DNA of 64,000 nt from Hyaloraphidium curvatum (Eukaryota; Monoblepharomycota; Hyaloraphidiomycetes; Hyaloraphidiales; Hyaloraphidiaceae), in NCBI GenBank assembly GCA_025558095.1, contig JAIVFI010000004.1, forward strand, positions 620,001 to 684,000, read 5' to 3'. How positions within the stretch are numbered: the first letter of the stretch is position 1; each line of letters starts with the position of its first letter. The translations under genes were made by a program, and so were the position numbers. Shown here piece after piece: positions 33,726 through 45,311 of this stretch. Below the pieces are notes generated by a model. It searched no databases. It was not told the origin of the DNA and was given only the letters and a program-made list of their open reading frames with translations.

Positions 33726-36001
33726 CTACGCGGCCTGCGATCTACGAGCCAGATTGCTGCGAGTCTTCCACTCCTTCGCACCCGCCAAGCCGTGATCACC
33801 CATGAGCATGGTGTACGGCACGGGCTGGCCTTGATCACCCAGCCCTCTGATCCTCAACTCCACAGGAACTTCCATGTCGGCGCTGCGTAAGACGAGGGTG
33901 CACTTCCGTGCAGCGTTCAACTGGATAGGCGTGACGATGTGCAGTGTCTGTGATGCAAAGTCAATCGCGCGCACAATGCCCAGGCCAAGCACGTGGTGCG
34001 CCGTCGTCACCGGACTGCGAATGTGTCTCACGGTGCTCGCAGCGACTTCGCCATCAGCCGCGCCATCCATCCCTTCGCATAAAGCAACCACGGCACCGTT
34101 GATTGCCCGGAGAATGTCCCTTTCGCTGACCTCCGCGTGAATAAGCCCCACAGCAACCAGTCCCCACGGTACGGCCAGAGGTCTCCGGACCGTCACGGGC
34201 ACATCAAAGTCCCAGTACCGCTCCAGAGTATCAAGGCTAGCAAAGGTCATTGCTGCGAGGGAGCTGACGGATGTTTGATGGAAGTAGCTTGTCAAGGCGA
34301 CCTGTCGGAGCTCCGCTGCGTGTTGGCGGCGCCTGCCCAACGTTTATGAGCAACGGTTCGGTGCCGTGTCGTTCCGAGAACCTACCCGGCGGCCGTGCCG
34401 GCAGCGGGAAGTGCAATAGCTTCGCACCCACCTCCGCGCACGCCGACACCCAGCACGACCGGTGAAACGTTCCTAGTGTCGTCTCCGTCGAACCGAAGAT
34501 CAACAACGTGGGTCGGTGACAAGAGGTCGACGAGCGCCATCAAGATGTCGAAGCCCATGCCTTTGACCCATCCGTGCGTGTTCACAACGAGCGCCGCCTC
34601 GGGGCTGCGTTGCTCCTGGTGTGCAGATACCAACGTTCGCAAGCAATCGACGTAGTGATCTGGGTCCTTGTCCGGGGAAGAAGAGCCGACAAACAAACTC
34701 CGGCGCGCGCGAGCAAAGTGGGTGAATGGCGGACCGAGCAGCGGCTGCTTGATTTCCTGCAATGATACGCAGCCAAAAGGCGCGAATTCGGATTGTCCAA
34801 CGTCGGTATCGAGGTACTCCACGCGTCCGCTTGCCCGTTCCAGCAAGGAGTTCGTCAGCAACCTCGCAAACGTCGACTTGCCCGAGCCCTTTGGTCCCAC
34901 AACGACGACCACAATACGCTCCTCGACTGCGGCCGCTGTCAGACGATCGAGCGTCGACTTCCAAGGCGCCGCGATCTCCAAAGGTGTGCGAAGGCCCGGA
35001 TATGCCAAGCTCACATGGCAGCACAGGCCACGCACGAGAGGAAGCGAGTACCTAGGTCCGTTTGTTTCCTCGATGTCCCCAAAGAGATCGCGGTAGTTTG
35101 GCATGTCGCTCGGAGCACTCTCAAGACCGCACCCCCAAATGTCGGCCAAGACCACGACGATGGCGAACGAATGCAATCGAGTGCGGCACTCTGCGAGGGC
35201 ATCCGCGAGACTGCCAAAGCTGTCGGGGCTACCAAGGTCTTCGGTATGCATTCTGCTGTCCTTCATGCGCGGCAATGGTGCTTGGTCTGCCCCTCCGTAG
35301 ATTGACAGCAAACTCTGCGATCGGAGAGAGAACACTGGATGCAACAGGGTCCCAGCGAGTGGCGGGCTTTGGTCCTTGTCGGAAGAGAACCATTGATCCA
35401 TGTCGGCGTCCGCGACGATCTTGAAGCCAGCGACCGAGCAGACGCCGCGCAGGCAGCCCACGGCTCCGAACCCCTCCAGCACCAATCTCTCCCCTTGAGA
35501 CATGCCCAAGAATGCGAAAGAACGATCATTCCCCCCCCCTATACGCGCAATCATCGTGTTCTGTCGGGAGGGCATGGACGAGGACACTCGCACGACTGCG
35601 GGCTCGTCGCCCGGAAGATCGCGGCTCCTACGATTCTTGGCGCTAGAGACCGGGCGTTCGTCCGCTGATGATGCATCGCCTTCCGACGGTGAATCTTGAT
35701 CCACGACGTTGGCGAGATGCTCAAAAGCAGGTGCTCCAACCTCGGGTGAACCCTCCGCCAGGTCCTTCCCGTTTGGCTTGAGCCCCCGACCCGACAACCG
35801 GAAAGCGGCCAAAGCAGAGAATTGATTCCTCGAGGTAAATCCATTGCCGACTGAACCGTATGATTCGCTGCAGAGCTCCTGCTTGCTCCCGTTGACAGCG
35901 CTCTCGTCACGGCGAGGGCGCTTGCGGTCCGGAGCGTCCTCCCCCGGCAACGAGGCCGTCGCCCGATTCTCCGGCACTGTCGGCGTTTCATGTCCCGCCA
36001 T
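33726..36001 (-). CDS. GRC3: Polynucleotide 5'-hydroxyl kinase Grc3 / NOL9
   Basis: Complement join(33726..34332,34386..36001), 740 residues. Grc3 phosphorylates the 5' end made when Las1 cuts internal transcribed spacer 2 in pre-rRNA, and works in the nucleolus. A disordered charged N-terminus (1-150) is followed by the Clp1/Grc3 kinase core: Walker A VVGPKGSGKSTFAR (about 367-380), YLDTDVGQSEF (396-406), and the lid region. The C-terminal domain is joined by a 53-bp intron at 34333-34385 (GTAGGT...GGGCAG) and ends in SNLARRSQAA. Yeast Grc3 is about 630 residues; the extra length is in the disordered start. Confidence 0.92.
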
Positions 36002-36331
36002 TAATCGCCGCTAGTATCCCGCGCAAATGCGGTGAGAACGGAGCGATCGCTTGCTTGCCTGTCGCGCGTCCGACGCCAGCGCAAACACAAACAATGCTCC
36101 CCTGCTCAGGTCTCTGCAGCCGATTTCCGCCACGGCTCCGTACGTGTACATTCTTGTTTTGCGCATCGTTCTTCCACCGAATCTGACGTCGGCGACTGCA
36201 CGGGGACGCGTCTGACAGTGGGACACGCACGGCATTTCGCGTCACTGGTCCATCCATCGCGCCAAGCTGGAGCCACCGGAGGTGCCAATGACATTTTTCG
36301 GTTGCGGTCTTTGCGTTTCGGGGCGCGGGAC
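36002..36331. promoter_or_regulatory. Divergent promoter, GRC3 / bL35m
   Basis: 330 bp between divergent start codons of a ribosome-biogenesis gene and a mitochondrial ribosomal protein gene. Several open frames cross it on both strands but none is recognisable. No TATA box seen. Confidence 0.4.
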
Positions 36332-36727
36332 ATGCGATTTGGGACGCTAGTGGGCCGCAGGGCGCCCCGCAGCGCGCAACTGGACATGGGACCGCGCCCG
36401 CTTGTTCGGTCAGCAGGTTCTCGGACTGTGGTTCGCGCTGCTGGGCTCGTTGTGCAGACCCGCGGGTACAAGTTCAAACTGAAGACTCACAAGGGCACTG
36501 CGAAACGGTGGGAAGCTCCGCAACCTGCCGTTCGAGGGGCACTGACGATACATTCAACCCACAGCTTCAAGCCCCTGGCAAAGGGGGCCTTTAAACGCTG
36601 GCAGCCCGGGGCACACCACCTGAAGAGGAAGCTTCGCTTGACGCGGCGGCGTGAGAAGAGGAGAGCAGTGCTGGTGACGAACGCGACGCAGCGAAGAAAG
36701 CTCCGGCGCTTGATGCCATATGCTTGA
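36332..36727 (+). CDS. Mitochondrial ribosomal protein bL35m
   Basis: 131 residues, no intron. The N-terminal 44 residues (MRFGTLVGRRAPRSAQ onward) are Arg-rich with almost no acidic residues, a mitochondrial presequence. The mature part starts near GYKFKLKTHKGTAKRW and has the bL35 hallmarks: KTHKGTAKRW, FKPLAKGAFKRW, HHLKRKLRLTRR and RRKLRRLMPY. It is a large-subunit protein near the peptide exit region. The frame is open upstream to 36032 but the ATG at 36332 gives the expected length. Confidence 0.92.
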   Translation: MRFGTLVGRRAPRSAQLDMGPRPLVRSAGSRTVVRAAGLVVQTRGYKFKLKTHKGTAKRWEAPQPAVRGALTIHSTHSFKPLAKGAFKRWQPGAHHLKRKLRLTRRREKRRAVLVTNATQRRKLRRLMPYA

Positions 36728-37497
36728 TTCACGTTTGATGCGCTTGATGGAGCGGACGGGCCAACTTGGAAGGTCGCGTGGTCAGGCGGGTCTTGGGGCT
36801 GGCATGTATTTAGTTGACGCCGGGCACGCAAGTCCGTGCTTCCGGCAGGCCTGCCCCAGCGTCTGGGAGATGCGCTGATTCGTTTTGGGTGGGTGGGTGT
36901 GGCCGAAGGTGTGGCCAATGGTGCCTGAGGTGTGGCAATGCGTGATGGCGCGGAGCGAGCGGAAGACCTTTTTTTACTCCGAGCCTAGATCGTCATGCTT
37001 CCGACGCCGCGGTCGCTGTCCTAGCAGCAGCCCAACCCGTCCATCCGGGTCTCCTCGGCGCGAGTGAACCGCGCGAACCCTCGTCGGGGTCGGGTCAGCA
37101 GACGGATCCACTCGCGTCCTCCCTGTCGACCCGATCAGTCGAACCAGCGCGGTTGGGCTATGGGCGTGTGAGACATGCCACGGTGCGCCAAGGCGGCAGG
37201 CCCGCCCATCACGGTGCCCGCAGCGCCGCCACCGTCTGCTACGACCTTCGTAGGCGGATCACAGTGCAGGCAACGTTCATCCATGTCCCTGGCTTGTCCG
37301 ATGAGGGCCAAAGGGGGGTTTGTGCCTCCATGGCTCAGCGCCTGGTATGATCCATACTGACCCTCGAATTCGAAGGGCCGATTGATGGGGTCACCACGTG
37401 ACGGCATGGCGATCCCGAACGTGCTTTGGTTTTTCGCGGGCCTTGCCGTGGCGTGGCTGCTGGGGAGTTCGCGGCCGCCATCCCTTCCACCACCACC
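36728..37497. other. Border between gene block and retrotransposon nest
   Basis: 770 bp. A minus-strand open frame (37135 to about 37480) encodes a Pro/Gly-rich product ending in HTPIAQPRWFD; its 5' part runs straight into LINE sequence at about 37498. It may be the broken 3' end of a host gene or chance coding. A poly-T run of seven lies at 36969-36975. No tRNA or other RNA gene recognised. Confidence 0.35.
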
Positions 37498-38167
37498 ATG
37501 AGATGAAGCTGGCAATGAAACTGAGGGCCTTCTCCTTTTGCCACCTTACTTTGATCGTGGGCTCCAACTCCTTGGATGCTAAGATCCCAGAGCCAGGTCT
37601 CCATGTTCCACTCGCGGCCCAGTGCTTCTAGTCTGGTCTGCAGCTTCTGGCACCGCTCTGCATTTTCTGCACAGTGAAACAGAAAACGTTGTTCGTCTCC
37701 AATGTGCTGAGGATCATATTTGCACATCCTCTGCTGCACCTCAAGTCCTTGGTGCCTGCCTGTCTCCACCTCCAGGTCGTGGGTAGAGCAGAGCAGCTTC
37801 TGGACATCCCTCCGGGGCTTCTCCATCCGGGTCAGCGACGGTGCAATGTGACCAAAGGTCATGTCACACATCCTCCAGAAGTGCAGCTTGTCATTGTCCT
37901 TGAGCTTCTGGGCATCGATCTCCTGAACTTGCCCTTCACAACAAGATTCCCCACAGTCTCCTTGGCCCATGAAAAAGTGTCCTTCTCCCACATCTCCCTC
38001 CCCTCCTCTCCACCATAGTACACAAGTAGTTCCCTCAGGAAGGCATCGCAGCCCAGTTCCAGCACCCCTTCAGTGCATCGATCTTGAGCTCCTTGTAGAG
38101 CAGGTACAATGCAGGGTCAGCTGCTTTGATGCGCATGAGGAACTCGAGAGCCGACTCATGGTCATGT
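37498..38167 (-). mobile_element. LINE fragment (3' part), minus strand
   Basis: Reads as the C-terminal part of the LINE reverse-transcriptase protein on the minus strand (KLHFWRMCDMTFGHIAPSL, LLCSTHDLEVETGRHQG), homologous to 46800-47470, with more substitutions than the other copies. It stops at the copia LTR on its 5' side and lacks the usual 3' tail at about 37498. It is an old, truncated piece without function. Confidence 0.85.
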
Positions 38168-38309
38168 TGTGACGGACGACTGGTCCGGCCTCTAGCCGGT
38201 GTGGACGGAAGGATGCGTGACCCCTGTGTGTGGGGAATTCCGTCATGTTGTGATTGGAGTTGGGGCCGCTTTTCTAAGTTGCCGCCAGCCTAACAACCTC
38301 GTCACAACA
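38168..38309 (-). repeat. copia 3' LTR (142 bp)
   Basis: On the element's strand it starts TGTTGTGACGAGG and ends CGTCCGTCACA, so it has the canonical TG...CA ends and a short terminal inverted repeat (TGTGACG/CGTCACA). It matches 49323-49464 at the same length with a few substitutions. Confidence 0.92.
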
Positions 38310-38321
38310 CTCCCCCCGAAG
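38310..38321 (-). other. Polypurine tract of the copia element
   Basis: On the minus strand a GGGGGGAG run lies directly before the TG of the 3' LTR, the position where plus-strand DNA synthesis is primed in LTR elements. Confidence 0.7.
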
Positions 38322-38470
38322 CGGGACCAACTCCTCCCGCCCCCCAACCTCCTTAGAGGTTTGAGCACCAAGCAGCGTGGCAAACCCGACCAAATCCACT
38401 GCTGCTGTTGTCTTTGTCCAGAGCGCCGCGGTTTTGCATATCAGGCACAACGCTCTGTGGTGCAGTCCGT

Positions 38471-39863
38471 TTATCCCCGTGCATGCTCCCCCTGCGGCAA
38501 GAACATGGTGGTATCCAGGACTCCCAGATCTGTTCGCGATGGAATGAAGCGCTCTTTCGGCTGAGCTTTTGTCATGATGTCTGCAAGTTGTTTTCCGGAT
38601 TCAATGTCCTGAACCACGATTGTTCCAAGTTCCTGTTGTTGTCGAGTCAAATGGTACCGAATTGCAATGCGTTTGGTGCGCTCATGGTGAACAGGATTGT
38701 AAACCAAGTCCTGTGCCGAAGCATTGTCTTCGTGGATGATGGTGGGGCCTGGCATTGGAAACCCCAGTTCCGCAAAAAGGGTGCGCAAGTACATCACATC
38801 CCTTGTGGCTTGTGCCAGGGCAATGTACTCTGCTTCGGTAGTGGATTGAGACACAAGGCTTTGGAGTTTTGACTTGAAGGAAAGCAGAGCTCCACATGCC
38901 ATGACGACAACGCCTGTGGTGGATCTGGCAGTGTCCAGATCACCTGCAAAATCCGCATCTGCAAAAGCTTCCAGCACCAATGGTTTGTTGCCATCAAACA
39001 CGAGTCCAAATGCCCGGGTCTGACTCAAGTAGCGCAGGATTCTCTTTAGAGCCGCAATGTGCTCCTTTCCATAGTTCTGCAGGTACCTGCTGAGGTAGAT
39101 GACAGCATATGCCATGTCAGGCCTAGTGCAAAGAGCTAGGACAAGCAAGGAGCCATTGCATCCAGAGTAGTTGAACGATGCCATGACGTCCGGATCTGCA
39201 ATGTCTGGCTTCCTAAATCTCTCGGAAGGGAGCAATGGTGATGGAGCATCCTTCAAAGAAATGGGAGTGGCAAACTTCTGGTTCTTGTTGAGATCGCCGG
39301 CAGCAAATTGTACTGCTTGCGTGGTGTTGGTACTGTACTTCTCCAGAATTCTGCAAAGACTGTTTGCCTCAAGATGATTCTTTTGTTGGGTCTGTCACGG
39401 ATGACTTCCACACCGCCGTGGAGCTGCACTTCACCGAGACAGCGTGATTCATATCGGTTCTCAATCAATGCAATGCACTCTCTGACGAATTCTGGTGGAT
39501 GTCCCGTGCCACACACATCGTCCATGGTCACAAGAAGGATTGCAATCTCTCCTGAGTCGCCCTTGATGCGTGTGTACATGTTGGGGTCCGTTTCGCAGTT
39601 GCGCTTTAGCTCACGCTGATACAGGTTGGCTGCCTGTTTGAGGCCATATACTCCCCGCTTGAGTTTGAGAACGGGGTCCTTGAGAGACAAGTCCCTCCTT
39701 TGGTAAGTCTCGTGCATCTCAACGTAGAGGTCCTCCTCTTCTGCATTGGAATTCAAGAACGCGTTCTTGATGTCCAAATGGTAAAGGGGCCAGTCCATGT
39801 GTGCAGCTATGGCACACTGTGATCTGAAGGCTGCATGGGTTGGCATGGCTGCAAAAGTCTCCC
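38471..39863 (-). pseudogene. copia reverse transcriptase and RNase H, interrupted
   Basis: Two minus-strand frames: 39253 to 39863 carries copia reverse transcriptase (YHLDIKNAFLN, LKLKRGVYGLKQAANLYQ, VTMDDVCG in place of the usual YVDD box) and 38471-39256 carries the end of that domain and RNase H (FADADFAGDLDTARSTTG, QSTTEAEYIAL, HEDNASAQDLV). A frame change lies near 39255. The N-terminal part of the domain is cut off by the LINE at 39864-41658 and resumes beyond it. Not functional as it stands. Confidence 0.9.
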
Positions 39864-41658
39864 TGCTGCTGGAAGGCTCTCGCAGTTTGGATTCCGTGCA
39901 CGGAGATCGACCCTTCATGCAGTGTTCCTTGCCGAGGCACTCTTCTCCCTGGCCAAGGCACGCAAGGAGAAGCTGATCATGGTCTTTGTAGATTTCACAA
40001 AGGCTTTTGACACGGTGGAACACCCCAGGTTATGGCAGAAACTGGAGGAGATGGGTGTACCCAAACTGGTTGTTGACATGTTCGAGATGGCATTCGGGCG
40101 CGTGTGGGGACGGCTCCGGGATGAAGACGGGACCAAGTCAGACTTCATCAAGTTCCTGACCGGAGTGAAGCAGGGGGACCCTCTCTCGTCGCTGTTCTTC
40201 ATCTTGTTCATCAACGACATCACTGCTCTCATGGAGGCCAATGGTGCAAAAGGGATGGATCTGGGCATGGTGTCTAAGGAGGAAGAGGATCAGGAGAGGA
40301 TGGTCAGCTTGCTAGCTCTGTTCTTTGCAGACGACACCACTTTGATCTCGAAGACGGTGAAGGATGCCAAGATGCAGCTGGATCTTCTGTCTGCATATGC
40401 CAGTGCCAATGGGCTGGAGATCAACGTCAGCAAGACAGAGTGGATGGCCAGGAGGATACCTCACCGTGTAAAGCTCATGTACAGGGACCAGGAGCTGAAG
40501 AGGGTTGACAGCTTCAAGCTTCTGGGGTATCAGCTGACCTCAACCGGCCGGAGCAAGGACCATGTGCATGGCAGAGAGGCCAAGATGAACGCTGCTTATG
40601 GGCTCTGGCTCCGCGACTTCAGGGAGCAGCCTGGGATGAGTCCTGACCTCCAGCTCAAGCTCTACAACACAAAGGTCAAGGCAGTGGGCCAATATGGGAA
40701 CCCGTTCATTGTTGAGATGCCGAAGGAGGAGTACCTTGCCGGGGAAAGCACCAGGGACAAAGTGACATGCATGGCTCTTCGTGCCGTCACTCATCTGCCC
40801 AAGTCTACCTCCCTGGCCTGTCTGTATGCGATCACTGGCCAGTACCCCCTTGCAGTTCATGACCACGAGTCGGCACTCAAGTTCCTCATGCGCATCAAAA
40901 CAGCGGATCCTGCGCTGTACCTACTTTACAAAGAGCTCAAGATCGAGGCACTGAAGGGGTCCTGGAACTGGGCCGCCTTCCTGAGGGAACTACTTGCATA
41001 CTATGGCGGCGAAGATGGGAGGGAGATGTGGGTTCTCATGGCCCAAGGAGACTGTGGAGAATCTTGTGAATGGCAAGTTCAGGGAGATCAATGCCCAGAG
41101 GCTCAAGGACAACGACAAACTGCACTTTTGGAGGATGTGTGACATGACCTTTGGTCACATCGGACCGTCCCTGATCCGGATGGAGAAGCACCGGAGGGAT
41201 GTCCAAAAGTTGCTGTGCTCTACCCACGACCTGGAGGTGGAGACAGGCAGGCACCAAGGACTTGAGGTGCAGCAGAGAACGTGCAAGCATGACCCTGAGC
41301 ACATTGGAGACGAACAACACTTTCTGTTTCACTGTTCAGCAAATGCGGAGCGGCGCCAGAAGCTGCAGACTAGATTGGACGCACTAGGCCGGGAGTGGAA
41401 CATGGAGACCTGGCTCTGGGCTCTTAGCATCAATGTAGGAGTTCGAGCCCACGATCAAAGCGATGCGGCAGAAGGAGAAGGCCCTCAACTCCATTGCCAG
41501 CTTCATCTCAAAGTCCATGAAGGACAGGAAAACTGGGAAAATGAAAAAGACACACGAGGACGATGAACTTTGCAATTAGCAGCAAACTCATGGTGTAACA
41601 GCGGCCAAGCCAGGGGCAGGATCGGGTCACCAATGCTATTCTTCTATTCTTCTATTCT
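39864..41658 (+). mobile_element. LINE copy B, 5'-truncated, inside copia
   Basis: Starts inside the reverse-transcriptase domain (at FGFRARRSTLHAVF) and runs to a 3' tail of repeated TTCTATTC. It is nearly identical to 45815-47590. Differences seen: two extra bases at about 39898 that break the link to the upstream frame, a 10-bp loss near 41030 (MWEKDT region) and a small insertion near 41432, each shifting the frame. Flanks share about four bases (TCCC), a likely short target duplication. The reverse-transcriptase motifs FVDFTKAFD and LFFADDTT are present. Dead copy, recent insertion. Confidence 0.9.
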
Positions 41659-43581
41659 TCCCCGTAGGTCCCAGGAGCCTGGCGGTTGCCATCAACCACG
41701 ATGCCATGAACCGTTTGGTGAGGTCTGGGTTGAGTTTGAGGTCGAACACGTAGTGGGATTTGAGAATTCGGTCCTCCTTGCCACGGGGCCTTTCAACCTC
41801 TTCCCAGACTTCTTTGTCATTGAAAGCTCCATCTTCCACTTGAATTGCCTCATTCCATTTTTCCCATTCGGGCAAAAGCTTTGCCTCCGCAATTGATCTT
41901 GGGATTTGAACCCCATCAATCACGTGCATTGGCATTCCAAAACCTCCTTGGCTCCCAAAGTCCATGTGCACTGGTCCATGAATCCTGCCATAATTGCAGC
42001 TTGCAGTTGTGGGGCTTTCCACCATTCCCGGGGAGGCTGCTGTGCCCGAGAGGAATGACGCACAGAGCGATGACCATCGTGCTGTCCATTCTGCTGTTGC
42101 TGTTCTTGCTGCTCATGCTGTGGAAGGTTTTGCAGGTCTTGCTGCTGATGAAGATCTAGTGGCTCTTGTTCCTCCTCCCCCTGAGGCACTAGATCATCCG
42201 TTTGGATGAGATCAAGTAGATCGAACGTTGAAAGAGGTGGCCTTGCCGTGCTGTCGACAGCTTCCTTGCCTGGTTTTGAGGAAGTGGGTGCAAGGAAAGG
42301 GATAGTGCGTGCGCTATAGCGCTCATTAGGCACTATGGTTCGGACAGCCATGACTTTTCCTGAATCAATCAAACGAACCATGTGCCCTTTTGTGTTTGGA
42401 GCTCTCCCCAAGTAGATTGCTCGCGCACCACGTGGTGCCAAGGTAGTGAGTTCTCTGTCTCGCACTTGGGCCCAGCATTCCATCCCGAATGTATAGAAGT
42501 CTTCGACTGTTGGAATTTCTCCACTCCACAAAGTCAGAGGAACGGCGTTCTTTCTCCATGATTTGGTGGTTGGCACGCAGTTGAGGACGTGCCCTGCATG
42601 AGTGGCGGCAAAAGACCATTCCTCAGAGGGTCGCTGCTCCCCTAACAGCATTGCACCAATTTGAACTCCCCGTTCAGCAACGGAATTCATTTGGGGATAA
42701 CCTGGGATGATGAGTCTGAACTGAGCCCCAATCTTGTGGAGGTGTTCCTGGAGTTCCTTCGTGTTGGCTTCATTGTCCACATGAAGGTTGCCAAGAACGT
42801 ATCCGTATTGATTCCTGGCGTGTTCGCTGAATCTGATGATTGTCGATGACATTTCAGAGCGAAGGGCCAAGTTGAAAGTGGCAAGAAACTGTGTGTCCTC
42901 GTCGAAAATGATGAGAAGATGGCGCTTGCCATCTAGGGATCTAGGGAAATTCACGGCCATATCCGTATGTGCAACGTGTAATGGCCTTTTTGCCATGCGA
43001 ATCGGGTGAGGCGGGTATGGTTCTGAAACCATTTTGCCCGTATGCACGAGTCGCAGTTCTCATGATCTCCTATGGCTCCCAGATCAAATTGTCAAGACCT
43101 TGGATGAGGTTGTGTAGTTTCATGCGTCAGGTCAGAGCGTGTCAAGTGACACATGGCCGAAGCGGGCATGGATGAGGCGCCGTTGATCCCTATCAGTTGC
43201 TTGAAGGACCATCACCTGTCTGCCATGAGAAGTGTCTCCGACCGTGTTGCTGTTGCCCTGCAGCACGTCTGCATTCAGGATGTATACGTTGTTCACCACC
43301 TGTGCCTTGGCACGTGGTTCACTTCCAAATGTCAGGGTTGCAAAGAGTGGTTCAGAGGGATCTGTCAGATTTTGAGGAGGTTTGGCACTGAACTCAAAAC
43401 CTTCAAAACCTTTGCGTTGGAAATGTGCAAGTGACAGGAGTCGGCAAACACTGAGGGGCATGAACAGTACGTTTGATACCAGACACTTCCTCTTCGTATC
43501 ATTGAAGTGAATCATGATTGTCCCCGCGTAGTTGGCAAATAATTGCCCTTGGACTTGGGTGATTTGAACTGGAGGACAAAG
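41659..43581 (-). pseudogene. copia gag-pre-integrase and integrase region
   Basis: Minus strand. 43132-43581 encodes the end of protease and the gag-pre-integrase zinc-site region (VLFMPLSVCRLLSLAHF, LIHARFGHVS). 41920-43047 encodes the integrase core with the acidic triad visible in AHTDMAV, LHVDNEAN and SVAERG, followed by the GKEY-like C-terminal part and a Gln-rich linker. 41659-42025 resumes in another frame with the start of reverse transcriptase (EWEKWNEAIQVEDGAFND). Frame changes near 43050-43130 and 41920-42025 break it. Confidence 0.85.
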
Positions 43582-43583
43582 AC

Positions 43584-44023
43584 TCGACCTGCCGCACGAC
43601 CACAAGGACCGTGAGGCGCTCGTTCAGCGGACCGATGCGCTCAAGGAGATCGTGGTGGACAAGTGGTACCTCACGGGAAATCGCACCTTTGACCTCCAGC
43701 TCACGTTCTCGACCGAGGAGGACCGCGAGACGCTCATTCGGCTCAATGAGGCTGGAGCCCTGAAGCACCTGGCTGCGTACGCGAGCCGCGAGAAGACGTG
43801 GATGCAGAAGAACCGGTCTACTGCGCAGTACCACCTGGTCCAGCAGATGGAGAAGGATGGGATTCCCTTCCGCCGCGACGGCCCGAAGATCGTCTACATG
43901 CCGCCGGAAACAGGCCTGGAAACGACGCTCACCATGGAAAAGATTGAAGCAAAGTCGCGCGAGCTTTGGGAGACGCGCCAGACTGCACGCGCGAACGCTG
44001 GAGAGCGTCTTGCGCGCGGCTAG
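43584..44023 (+). pseudogene. LINE ORF1, C-terminal fragment
   Basis: Open from the insertion border to TAG at 44021-44023, 146 codons. The product has a charged, RNA-binding-like make-up (VVDKWYLTGNRTFDLQLTF, HLVQQMEKDGIPFRRDGPK). It resembles the RRM-containing end of LINE ORF1 proteins in style; this is inference from position. The stop is followed in the same frame by the endonuclease reading, so ORF1 and ORF2 are separated by one TAG only. Confidence 0.6.
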
Positions 44024-45311
44024 GAAAGCGAGACTCGGACATGCCTCAAGATACTGTACCAAAACGTCGAGCGGAAGCTCGAGAAGAGCCTCTTTATACG
44101 TGAGCTGCTGCTACACATTGTAGAGTACGATATGGTCGTTTTCGCTGAAGCAAGGTGGACGGGCAAAGGCGAGAAGCGGACTTGGGAGGAGCATATGAGC
44201 AACAACGACATCCGCGCAGAGGTTGCCGCGGTACTGGAAACGTTCGAGGTTTATGAGAAGAGCTGCTCGGAGCATGGTGGAGGAGGGTTGACGGTCTTTG
44301 TGCGAAAGGAGCTACCGCACACCGTACGGACAGACTTGGACCCGATCCTGGACGTCGTGCAGATCCAAGTCGGCGGAGTGAACGTGCTGGGGGCGTACAT
44401 ACCGCCGACGCCAACGCAGGACATAGTCACGCAGGACGAGATGTGGTCGAGGTTCTCAGGGATTGTGGCTGGGTGCGACATGCCGATCGTGATCGGGGAC
44501 CTGAACGCACATGTGGGGATAAGCGAGGCAAACAGCGACGTGCGTGGCACGAGCTTCGGAAAGCGTGTAATCCGGTCGGAGCAGCGCACGGATCGGAGGG
44601 GGAAACAGCTACTTGCACTGTGCCACGAGGAGGAGCTGGTGATCCTGAATGGGCGCCTCGAGCCGGGGGCAACAACTCGCGCAGGAAAGGATGGCGAGCG
44701 GGACAGCACCTTGGACTACGCAATCGTGCCGCAGAGCCGCTACGGGACGGTCACCCAGCTTGCATTTGTGAAGGAAGGCTGGGTCGTCACCTCAGACCAC
44801 ATACATGGCCCTGAGCCTGACCATCAAGGCCAACCTCGTGCGACCAGCTGCGAAGGAGAACAAGCCGCACTGCAAGCCCGTGCCGTGCGACTTCCACTTC
44901 CTCGCAATAATGCGAAACGTCTACGACAAGCCCTGGGTCAAGGAGGCAATGCAAGAGTACGAGCAACTTCAAGCTGGATCCGACAAGTGCAACCGGCTCA
45001 TCCAGATCATGGCAGGGGTGAACAAGGTCGCAAGGAAGAAGTACGACAAGGTCAGCGTACACGAAGAGGCGGACAAGTTCCTCAACGGCTTTGCGGACTC
45101 GGCAGAGAGGGCCGAGATCGATCGGAAGCTGTCACGCCTTCTTGAGCTGCGATCCCTCATGGAGAAGGACGAGTGGAAGAAGGAGTACCAGGGGAAGACG
45201 CGGGAGCTGGAGAAGGAGCGGAAGAAGTTGGAGAAGAGGATGCGGAGGGTTGCTGAGCGAGAGAACTCCAAGCTGCTAGAGCGACTCTTCAGGCGAGAGC
45301 CTAAGGGGTAA
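44024..45311 (+). pseudogene. LINE endonuclease and linker, frameshifted
   Basis: APE-type endonuclease motifs appear in order: ILYQNVERK, FAEARW, GAYIPPTPTQD, IVIGDLNAHVG, DSTLDYAIV and VVTSDH. After the last motif the frame is lost by four extra bases at about 44798-44802 and continues in another frame (ALSLTIKANLVRP) through a coiled linker (EKERKKLEKRMRRVAEREN) to TAA at 45309-45311. The same frame then runs on into the reverse transcriptase, so the TAA is probably a mutation in this copy. Confidence 0.8.

Noticed and set aside
39835-41142. A 435-codon plus-strand frame that could look like a host gene
   Set aside because: Its first residues are antisense copia sequence and the rest is LINE reverse transcriptase; the join is only the insertion border.
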